DNA of 7,225 bases, taken from the NCBI GenBank assembly GCA_018658605.1, contig JABHUV010000359.1, positions 1 through 7,225 on the forward strand, given 5' to 3'. The notes under the pieces were generated by a model. The model ran no database searches. It was not told the DNA's origin and saw only the letters and a program-made list of their open reading frames with translations. Of this stretch, positions 1 to 6,166 are shown piece by piece. Source of the DNA: Planctomycetaceae bacterium (GTDB taxonomy: Bacteria; Planctomycetota; Planctomycetia; Pirellulales; Pirellulaceae). How positions within the stretch are numbered: position 1 is the stretch's first letter; every line of letters begins with the position of its first letter. The position numbers were made by a program, and so were the translations under genes.

Positions 1-878
1 ACTAGCCTACGAGCCATCAGGCACTGTTGACCCCATTGATTCATTCCGTATCGTTGGCGAGTACCTTGATTCTCCTGAGTCAAATCAAACGCGTGTGCCG
101 CGTCTTTACTAGTCAACAACGAAAGTGCCTGCCGGTCAAAATCGTCAAATGCTTCCATCGCACCGGTCTGATCAATCTCCGCGAGTAAACGATCCAAGCC
201 TTTTTTTAGGTTGATGCGACTCTTAAAGCGGGAAGCGCGTGAGGGGTCAGGTAATCCAATGTTAGGAACACTAAAATCTGGCCGGCTCGGATCACCAGTC
301 ACCTTAAAAGGTTCGTAGGAAGGCCCGAGATAAGTGGAACCAGCAATCGTAAAACTGTCGTAGCGGTCCACCGGATTGACAGTGATGTAGTTAGGGATTT
401 TTCGCTTTGTGTTATACCGCAGATAATTAGCGATCGACATCCAGTCCGGCAATTCCGGTAGGGTTTTATCCGCCGCTGCTGGATCGCCGGCCAATACTTG
501 CAGCGACCCGGCGGGGTGACCGCCCCCAGTGTGGGCTACTGATCGTAACAGTGAATATTTATCGGCACACTTGGACAGAGTTGGTAGCAATTCTGTCAAA
601 ACTATACCTGGCACATTGGTGCTGATTGGATTGAATGGGCCGCGGAATTCACTTGGTGCATCGGGCTTGGGATCCCATGTATCCAAATGGCTGCAACCAC
701 CACGTAACCAAACCAAGATAATAGCCGTTGGTTCGCCTGCAGAGTTAAGCGATTTATCGAATGCGGATCCCGCAACGGACGCGATATCTTTGGCCTGAGC
801 GCGTGCCCGCAGTAAACCTGAGAAGCTCAATCCGCCAAAACCGTAAAGGCCTGCTTTTATTAGATCACGACGTCGCAT
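1..878 (-). CDS. DUF1501 family exported protein, canonical type (C-terminal end beyond the window)
   Basis: The frame is open from an ATG at 876-878 to the left edge, giving the first 292 residues of a family usually around 430-480 long. Residues 1-29 form a twin-arginine-type leader: RRRDLIK, a hydrophobic stretch, then ARAQA as a likely cleavage region. Residues 60-72 carry the family signature GGCSHLDTWDPKP. Residues 117-125 read TGGGHPAGS, and residues 276-292 (YGMNQWGQQCLMARRLV) are a typical mid-protein DUF1501 block. The family belongs to the alkaline phosphatase/sulfatase-like fold, so the Asp and His residues here may bind metal, but the biochemical role is unknown. The expected C-terminal motifs (DTHxxN, EFGRTP, GRDHW) would lie off-window. 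Upstream there is no good Shine-Dalgarno; the start was chosen because the leader begins exactly there. In Planctomycetes such genes usually sit beside a DUF1549/DUF1553 cytochrome-like gene, here possibly off the left edge. Confidence 0.93.
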   Translation of the reverse strand, partial: MRRRDLIKAGLYGFGGLSFSGLLRARAQAKDIASVAGSAFDKSLNSAGEPTAIILVWLRGGCSHLDTWDPKPDAPSEFRGPFNPISTNVPGIVLTELLPTLSKCADKYSLLRSVAHTGGGHPAGSLQVLAGDPAAADKTLPELPDWMSIANYLRYNTKRKIPNYITVNPVDRYDSFTIAGSTYLGPSYEPFKVTGDPSRPDFSVPNIGLPDPSRASRFKSRINLKKGLDRLLAEIDQTGAMEAFDDFDRQALSLLTSKDAAHAFDLTQENQGTRQRYGMNQWGQQCLMARRL

Positions 879-917
879 TGTCTATATCCGTATTGTGCTA
901 GGATAATCACCCTGTTC

Positions 918-929
918 GGTAATTTTACC
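918..929. repeat. Short inverted repeat upstream of the canonical DUF1501 gene
   Basis: The 12 bases GGTAATTTTACC have perfect 5-base arms (GGTAA/TTACC) around a TT centre. They lie about 40 bases upstream of the ATG at 878, inside the 170-base gap between two minus-strand genes, where an operator or promoter element would be expected. A 5-base-arm palindrome in A+T-rich DNA can arise by chance, so this is only a candidate site. The rest of the gap (879-1048) shows no small gene and no convincing terminator. Confidence 0.2.
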
Positions 930-1048
930 TTAGTAGTGTTAAGAATGCAGTACCAATTACGAGGGGCATGCGAAACGGCTACGCTCGCGATGAATAACAG
1001 TTGATATGGAAATCGATCGAAACGCCTCATCAAAAAACGGCGCTGCTA

Positions 1049-2356
1049 CTAATTTTTAACGTCGTCACCGAATAATCCCACTAGTTTCTGCTCGACCGGT
1101 ACTTTCAATGGGTAACGCAAAGAATAAGCGTGTTGACTAATCCCTGCAAATTCCCGTAGGGACGCGTGGACATGTTCGGGCCGTATTCGCGTGCCGTTGT
1201 GCTCGTCAATTGCTAGCGATTGCGGATCAACCGTAAGGAGAAACTGTTTCTCGTCAGTAGCGCCCACAACACGGTTACCTTGAATACCCGCACCGATGAA
1301 CATCGCAGAACCAATTGACCAATGATCTTTACCTTGGTTAGCATTGTAGGTTGGCGTACGCCCCATTTCACTTTGAATGATGACAACCAATTTGTCTCGA
1401 ATCTGTAGTTCTTCAGATTTTTTTAAAAGGTAGTCTACGCCAGCGAGCAGTTCTGGGATTAACTTCATTTGATCCCGATCGTTGTTGGAATGGCTATCAA
1501 ATTGACCGATCGAGAGATTTGCGGAGACACAGACTCCAGCTTTAAACGAAGCAAGTGCGATATCGGCTTGGCGTGAGAGTCTCTCCTTGGGTGATGACTT
1601 CGGCACAAAAGGAGTCACCCTTTGCAGCGCTTTTGAATTGAGCTGTGCTGCGTAAAGCATGTTTTGAGATCGTTCTACGCGGGGCAGGCGCCGCTTTATC
1701 AAACGCGACTGCATTTGTGATTGTAGTGCACTTTCTATTCGTTCGGTCACAAAATCATCGTGATATGGGTTTTGAGCGTTTCCTTGAATACCGTCGGCGT
1801 TGGCAAGGCGATTGAGCGAATTCAGATATGGGACTCGCGCCAACGCTACAAGATTACCGGTGGAGGAGTAGTTACCGAATGTGAGAAAAGCCAAAGGGAC
1901 TTCGCCACCATTACAGGCAGCAACCAATGCGGCAAAAGTGGGATAAGATAGGCTGTCCAATTTACCCGTTGCCATGTACCTTGAGCAGGGGGAATGGTTG
2001 TTGACCGAATAGTCGAGCCCGTTGAGCACCAATAGGCTGTCGCCGTAGTTTTTAAAAAACTCGTCGTTACTCATGCCTGCCTCAATGTGGGCTGCGTTGG
2101 GGGCTAGGCGATGATTGCCTTCGCTGAGAATATCGTCTGGCGCATAAAGACGGTTGGATTCAGCGGTACCTTTTGGGTCCATCAAGTAAGTGGTATCCCA
2201 ACCCCCAGCGGCATTGAATACAACATAGTAGGGGCCATCATAGAATGGGAGCTCTCCTTGCGGTAGGTCGTCGTTTGACAACAGCGACCCTCCAATTGGC
2301 ACGGATAGGCCTAATCCAGCAGCTCCGCATAGCTTCAAAAGGTTACGACGGTTCAT
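1049..2356 (-). CDS. Divergent DUF1501 family exported protein
   Basis: A 435-residue protein of the DUF1501 family (alkaline phosphatase-like fold, catalytic role unknown). The leader MNRRNLLK followed by a glycine/leucine-rich stretch is a twin-arginine-type signal, which implies export after folding. The conserved motifs are present but altered: AAGGWDTTYLMDPKG (about 49-63) stands where the canonical protein has RGGCSHLDTWDPKP; NNHSPCSRYMATG (about 119-131); FDSHSNND (286-293), equivalent to DTHxxN; SEMGRTP (329-335); and GKDHW (342-346). The candidate metal or active-site Asp and His positions are therefore kept. The frame is open 17 codons further upstream to a GTG at 2407, but the ATG at 2356 was chosen because the twin-arginine leader starts there and a purine-rich tract precedes it. 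The gene follows the two-CxxCH protein gene on the same strand with a gap of about 225 bases, and the two probably work together in the periplasm or at the cell surface. Confidence 0.9.
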   Translation of the reverse strand: MNRRNLLKLCGAAGLGLSVPIGGSLLSNDDLPQGELPFYDGPYYVVFNAAGGWDTTYLMDPKGTAESNRLYAPDDILSEGNHRLAPNAAHIEAGMSNDEFFKNYGDSLLVLNGLDYSVNNHSPCSRYMATGKLDSLSYPTFAALVAACNGGEVPLAFLTFGNYSSTGNLVALARVPYLNSLNRLANADGIQGNAQNPYHDDFVTERIESALQSQMQSRLIKRRLPRVERSQNMLYAAQLNSKALQRVTPFVPKSSPKERLSRQADIALASFKAGVCVSANLSIGQFDSHSNNDRDQMKLIPELLAGVDYLLKKSEELQIRDKLVVIIQSEMGRTPTYNANQGKDHWSIGSAMFIGAGIQGNRVVGATDEKQFLLTVDPQSLAIDEHNGTRIRPEHVHASLREFAGISQHAYSLRYPLKVPVEQKLVGLFGDDVKN

Positions 2357-2370
2357 TTCTAATTTGGTTT

Positions 2371-2379
2371 CCCTCTCCC
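2371..2379 (-). promoter_or_regulatory. Purine-rich possible ribosome binding site of the divergent DUF1501 gene
   Basis: Read on the minus strand this is GGGAGAGGG, 14 bases before the ATG at 2356. That spacing is longer than the usual 5-10 bases, so the assignment is tentative. It supports the internal ATG over the GTG at 2407, which has no such tract close upstream. Confidence 0.35.
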
Positions 2380-2485
2380 GCCTCTCTATCGTCCTAGTAC
2401 ATCCCACGCTACGGATTGTACCATGTTAGTCCTTCAGTTTCCGGGCTGCGAAGATTCTATATTGAACTCACTAAGTTGGGTTAGA

Positions 2486-2504
2486 TTAATTATTAAATAA
2501 TTAA
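2486..2504. repeat. Perfect 19-base A+T-only palindrome between the cytochrome-like and DUF1501 genes
   Basis: The arms TTAATTATT and AATAATTAA are exact reverse complements around a single central A at 2495. The element lies in the gap between the stop at 2581 and the start at 2356, about 130 bases upstream of that start, in a locally very A+T-rich stretch (about 2481-2507). It could be a dimeric regulator operator or part of a promoter; on the minus strand a weak TTGCCG, 17 bases, ATAATT arrangement overlaps it. It has no G+C stem and no following T-run, so it is not a typical intrinsic terminator. A second small palindrome, CTTTAGTAAAG, lies at 2541-2551 nearer the upstream stop codon. Confidence 0.4.
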
Positions 2505-2580
2505 CAGTATCGGCAAAGAAGTTGTTCCAGAGCTTTTTGCCTTTAGTAAAGAGTACCGTTTTATTGGGATCTTTGATCGT

Positions 2581-5058
2581 CTACTCGTATAGAAACGCAT
2601 GTTGTCGCAGTAAGTAGGTTACGACACCTCGCCATGCTCGAATTACATAATCGGGGTCAGCGTCACGAGGAGTTTTGTCAGCCAGCGTTTGGCAACTATA
2701 ACTTTCCACTTTTGAAATATCAGGCCTCGATTTCGAGTCGCTAATGATGTTGGAAAATAAGTTGAATGTGCGGGTTACTTCGGAGTCGTTTACCGAATCG
2801 AAACGACCCAGTATCAGTGCATGCAAATGCACGATTGCTCTACGTATCTGATCATCCGCGGCACGATTTACACCAGGTATGATGTCGATTTCAATTTCAG
2901 GAAAGAGTCTCCGTTCGCTAGCTGGTAGTGCAAAATCAGCTGCGACGTTTTTGCAAGCAATATCATTAGCTAAAATTCGTTGAATGGCTCCCATGGTTCC
3001 GCTGGGATCTGACAGTCGCTGGGTAACCTCTTTTGAATCAATGCCGCCATAGAGTATCTTGAATTTACTCTCAGGATCGGTCAGGCGGCCCCACTTCCTG
3101 CCAAAAATCGCAGTTAGCTTTCGTTCGATTTGTTCTGGAGTCAATAATCTTACAAGACCGATATCATCAATTTCGGCGATTCGCTTTGGATCGTCGACAG
3201 TCGCTGCTAGACCTTCGGCCCGATAAAAATTTGACTGAACGAGTTCTTGGAATGCGATCTTTAAATTGAAATTGCCTTGAATAAACCCATCAGTTATTCG
3301 TTCGATTTCAGCTTGCTGTGCCCTATATGCGCGACGATGAGCAATAAAAAAAGGATCATCTATGTCCTCCGGAGGCAACATAGGTTTGCGACCCATGAGG
3401 ATATACCAAACATGTTTAACCATGGCGACGGCGAAGCGAGGGTCGCTAGCAGTACGTTCGCCTAACCACTGTAAAGATCGCCATTGTTCGTCTTGCGGTA
3501 TCGATTCGCCGTTGAATCCCGGCGAAAACATATCCTCATACCATCCCTCTTTTCGAGGACCATAGACGCCTTTCCCGTCAACTACATAAAAATCTTGGTA
3601 AAGTCCAGCAATTGGGTCCATTACTTTGTGGCAAACAACACAGTCCGATGCCTGCATTGTTGGAATCTCATACGCGGCAGTTATCGCCGCTGCGTCATTC
3701 ACTTGCGGAGCCAAAGACAGTAAATCAATACCCAAAAAGTGTTCAAAGTACATTCTGATTCGTAATCGATTGCGATTTGTCTCGGTCGTTGGATATCGTT
3801 TTAGGTATTGGAATGAGCTCAATAGACCTGCGTGTGGGTAGAATCCCGTGGGAGATTCTTGAGCAGAATTTCCATTACGTAATTTTAGCGATTCAATTTT
3901 CGTTGGAATGAACTCGAACGGATCGTCAGTATCAACAAACTTGTCCTTTAAGGCTTCGTAGATCCCGTAGCCTCTGGCGGTATAGGGCGAGACCATTATG
4001 TAGTCAGCCGTTAGGATCTGAGTAAATGGAAGGTCATTGCGCACGATATGCTCGACTAATTCAAGAGGCTCGCGACGCATGCCCTCGCGATAATCACCTA
4101 TGAGCTTGGTATAAGCTCTCATTTTTGGATGTGAATAGGGAAGTGTTTTTGCCTCTTCTGGGCTTAAACCTTTGCGTGGATCGCGTTCCTGATACCACAA
4201 TCGATTCTTGAAGTGTTCGTAAGAAAGTGCCAATTCACCGGAACCATCGTATCCACGCGTAAGTAGTATATCGTTAAAGGCCTCCTGTAATCGTTCGTAA
4301 AATGCATCTTGTTGCATCACGTTATCGAGAATTTCACGAATGGCCTTGAGTCCTTCACGATGCACTAAGTCCAGTTCTGCTTGTGTCGGTAACCGACCAG
4401 CCAATGACAGAGTCACGCGACGAACCAAACGCCTAGGTGGCAGCATGTCAATGGAATCGAAAAATGTCGGCATGTTTTCAGCGACCTTCTCGTCGTGTTC
4501 TCGATCTTTTCGCTGAGGATGGTTTGTGCGACGTGCGAACTCTTTCAATATGTGATACCCAGTGGAATTCGTCGTGAATATTTCTCCACCCTCGTGTTCT
4601 AGGCGACCGGAGGCCTTTAATACCAATCTGGAATGACCTTTGTGTCTAGCGGCAGCCATCTGCTGAAAGGCCATGTAATTTTGAGCCAAGATCTCTGTTC
4701 TCTTGGTTCGGTCTCGTGTCGGGTCACGCAATATGAAATCACTTGCAGAGGCATCGCCGCTAGATTGGTGGCATTTTAGGCAAACGCGTCCACCAACTTT
4801 ACTCCAGACTTCATCAATGAAAAATCGATCGGCAACAGTACACGCGGGCCCGCGATGATTTTCCTCTTTGGATGCTGGCGTGTGTTGGTTCTGAGGTGTA
4901 TGCACCGAAGTCGAACGGGGTGATGTTGGTTCACCTTGGAATCCAGAAGCCAGCGAGACTATCAGTCCAACGCCGGCCAGTCCTAAGCATGCCATTAAAA
5001 GCCACGCAGTATGTAAACGAGGGAGTGTGTGCGCTGAGTTTGGTATCTGCAGTTTCAA
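2581..5058 (-). CDS. Exported two-CxxCH cytochrome-like protein of the planctomycete PSCyt/DUF1549/DUF1588 type
   Basis: An 825-residue protein (counting from the TTG at 5058) with one hydrophobic segment near residues 19-38, a signal peptide or anchor, followed by a low-complexity Ser/Thr/Pro/Gln-rich linker. CLKCH at 93-97, preceded by FFIDEVWSKVGGRV, is a single haem-c site like PSCyt1. The stretch around 203-229 (PPRRLVRRVTLSLAGRLPTQ) resembles the start of DUF1549. Residues 335-370, with ADYIMVSPYTARGYGIY, resemble DUF1592. CVVCHKVMDPIAG at 473-485, after NRNRLRIRMYFEHFLGIDLL, is the DUF1588 haem-like motif. A DUF1585-like part follows at about 545-615. I cannot assign the last 200 residues or so. 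Both CxxCH motifs suggest covalent haem and electron transfer outside the cytoplasm; the substrate is unknown. The start is uncertain: after the in-frame stop at 5113-5115 there is no ATG before 4995, only TTG codons at 5100, 5076 and 5058. 5058 is preferred because a GGGGAGG tract lies just upstream and the product keeps a basic N-region. Confidence 0.88.
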   Translation of the reverse strand: MKLQIPNSAHTLPRLHTAWLLMACLGLAGVGLIVSLASGFQGEPTSPRSTSVHTPQNQHTPASKEENHRGPACTVADRFFIDEVWSKVGGRVCLKCHQSSGDASASDFILRDPTRDRTKRTEILAQNYMAFQQMAAARHKGHSRLVLKASGRLEHEGGEIFTTNSTGYHILKEFARRTNHPQRKDREHDEKVAENMPTFFDSIDMLPPRRLVRRVTLSLAGRLPTQAELDLVHREGLKAIREILDNVMQQDAFYERLQEAFNDILLTRGYDGSGELALSYEHFKNRLWYQERDPRKGLSPEEAKTLPYSHPKMRAYTKLIGDYREGMRREPLELVEHIVRNDLPFTQILTADYIMVSPYTARGYGIYEALKDKFVDTDDPFEFIPTKIESLKLRNGNSAQESPTGFYPHAGLLSSFQYLKRYPTTETNRNRLRIRMYFEHFLGIDLLSLAPQVNDAAAITAAYEIPTMQASDCVVCHKVMDPIAGLYQDFYVVDGKGVYGPRKEGWYEDMFSPGFNGESIPQDEQWRSLQWLGERTASDPRFAVAMVKHVWYILMGRKPMLPPEDIDDPFFIAHRRAYRAQQAEIERITDGFIQGNFNLKIAFQELVQSNFYRAEGLAATVDDPKRIAEIDDIGLVRLLTPEQIERKLTAIFGRKWGRLTDPESKFKILYGGIDSKEVTQRLSDPSGTMGAIQRILANDIACKNVAADFALPASERRLFPEIEIDIIPGVNRAADDQIRRAIVHLHALILGRFDSVNDSEVTRTFNLFSNIISDSKSRPDISKVESYSCQTLADKTPRDADPDYVIRAWRGVVTYLLRQHAFLYE

Positions 5059-5060
5059 TT

Positions 5061-5072
5061 CCCTCCCCTTCC
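5061..5072 (-). promoter_or_regulatory. Strong purine tract (possible ribosome binding site) before the cytochrome-like gene
   Basis: The minus strand reads GGAAGGGGAGGG, the best Shine-Dalgarno-like sequence in the window. Its GGAGG core is only 3 bases from the TTG at 5058 and 9 bases from an in-frame CTG at 5052. Normal spacing would thus favour a rare CTG start, while codon preference favours TTG. Either way the start near 5052-5058 looks better than the TTG at 5100, which has no such tract. Confidence 0.4.
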
Positions 5073-5300
5073 ACAAGCGGATTGTGTGACAAAGGAGCAA
5101 TGGCTCAAGCTGTTATAAGCAGCGCAATAGTCATTGCTCGTTGGCCGTTGTATGTCGAAAACCAATTTAGGTCTATATTGTACCTCAAAACAAAATGTTA
5201 TGGTTGATGAACTAATTACCAACTGAAACAGTAATTGTCGTTGGCACCCGAGAACCGGAATGGGCAACCGACGCGGACGAAAAAAGAACCATGTGACTTG
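5073..5300. other. Divergent intergenic region between the cytochrome-like and methyltransferase genes
   Basis: About 230 bases between two divergent genes must hold promoters for both. On the minus strand TACAAT (near 5175-5180) could be a -10 box, but no good -35 box sits at the right distance. Likewise no convincing -35/-10 pair was seen for the plus-strand gene. An inverted repeat at 5214-5236 (AATTAC ... GTAATT, 11 bases between the arms) contains a nested CTG-AAA-CAG and lies about 65 bases upstream of the methyltransferase ATG. It is a possible operator but weak. No small gene or RNA was recognised. Confidence 0.35.
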
Positions 5301-6146
5301 ATGACGGATAAGTATGAGAAATGTTTTGCGGACAATCTCAAATCTTGGGATGCTGTCGCTAAGATGCATGCTCAAGGTAGCGGCGTCGAGTTTTATCGTA
5401 TTCCAGAGTTTCTCCAAGGCGAATGTAAACTGGGGCCTTGGGAAATTGAGGAAGTCGGGGACGTAGCAGGAAAATCGTTGCTACACCTGCAGTGCCACAT
5501 CGGTACCGATACCCTCAGTTGGGCGCGCTACGGCGCTCAAGTCACAGGCCTTGATTTCTCACCGGCGGCAATCACCGAGGCCGAGCGTTTCGCGCGGTTA
5601 CTGAACATCGAAGACGCACGTTTCGTGGTGTCCGCGGTTAGCGAGGCAGGCAACGCTCTCAATGGTGAACAGTTCGATATTGTCTACACCGGACGCGGTG
5701 CGATTTGCTGGTTGCCGGATTTGGACGAATGGGCGAGGATTTGTGCACACCTTGTCCGCCCAGCGGGAATTTTTTATATGGAAGAACCCCATCCGACGTT
5801 GGACCTGTTGGAAGTGATTCAAATCGATGGTAAGCAAGTCATCCAGCCTAAGTACAATCCTTTTCGCACGGACCCCGTCTCGGAAGACTACGAAGGCAGT
5901 TATGCGGATCGAAAAGCCAAAACTGGTAGTCAGACAAACCACTGCTGGGAACATGGATTCGGCGAGGTCATCAGCGCTTTGGTGAACCATGGATTCGAGA
6001 TTGAGTTGCTCACCGAAAGACCCTGGACGTTTTTTGAGCCTTGGAAAAACATGTTTGAACCTGTTATTCCCAACTACTGGAAACTGAAAGACGGTTTTGT
6101 ACCGCTGCCGATGTCTTATTCCCTCCGGGCACGTAAAAGGTGTTAA
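5301..6146 (+). CDS. Class I SAM-dependent methyltransferase, substrate unknown
   Basis: A 281-residue cytoplasmic protein with a Rossmann-type methyltransferase core. Motif I is at 60-79 (LLHLQCHIGTDTLSWARYGA), where HLQCHIG replaces the usual DLGCGxG. The acidic residue for the SAM ribose is D85 in VTGLDFSPAAITEA (81-94). The region at 125-144 (FDIVYTGRGAICWLPDLDEW) matches motif IV and the following helix, and LVRPAGIFYMEEPHP (151-165) fits the post-strand loop and strand 5. A variable C-terminal part (about 185-281), rich in Trp and Pro, probably shapes the substrate pocket. The HLQCH-type motif I is a known variant in small-molecule methyltransferases of the Methyltransf_11/25 type, but the substrate cannot be read from sequence. 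The frame also extends upstream to a TTG at 5235; the ATG at 5301 was chosen as the better codon and because the extra 22 residues have no family-like content. No clear Shine-Dalgarno. It ends 20 bases from the convergent permease gene. Confidence 0.9.
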   Translation: MTDKYEKCFADNLKSWDAVAKMHAQGSGVEFYRIPEFLQGECKLGPWEIEEVGDVAGKSLLHLQCHIGTDTLSWARYGAQVTGLDFSPAAITEAERFARLLNIEDARFVVSAVSEAGNALNGEQFDIVYTGRGAICWLPDLDEWARICAHLVRPAGIFYMEEPHPTLDLLEVIQIDGKQVIQPKYNPFRTDPVSEDYEGSYADRKAKTGSQTNHCWEHGFGEVISALVNHGFEIELLTERPWTFFEPWKNMFEPVIPNYWKLKDGFVPLPMSYSLRARKRC

Positions 6147-6166
6147 TTTAGTTACACTATCGTTAG

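Noticed and set aside
529..798. Plus-strand open frame of 89 codons
   Set aside because: It lies wholly antisense to the canonical DUF1501 gene, whose minus-strand frame carries clear family motifs throughout.
1025..1060. Possible terminator after the divergent DUF1501 gene (T-run after GCGCCG on the minus strand)
   Set aside because: The T-run is present but I could not find matching stem arms of useful length before it.
5055..5417. Minus-strand open frame of 120 codons across the divergent region
   Set aside because: It overlaps the starts of both the cytochrome-like and methyltransferase genes in other frames, and its product shows no recognisable domain or leader.
5598..5990. Minus-strand open frame of 130 codons
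   Set aside because: It is antisense to the methyltransferase core motifs and has no family features.
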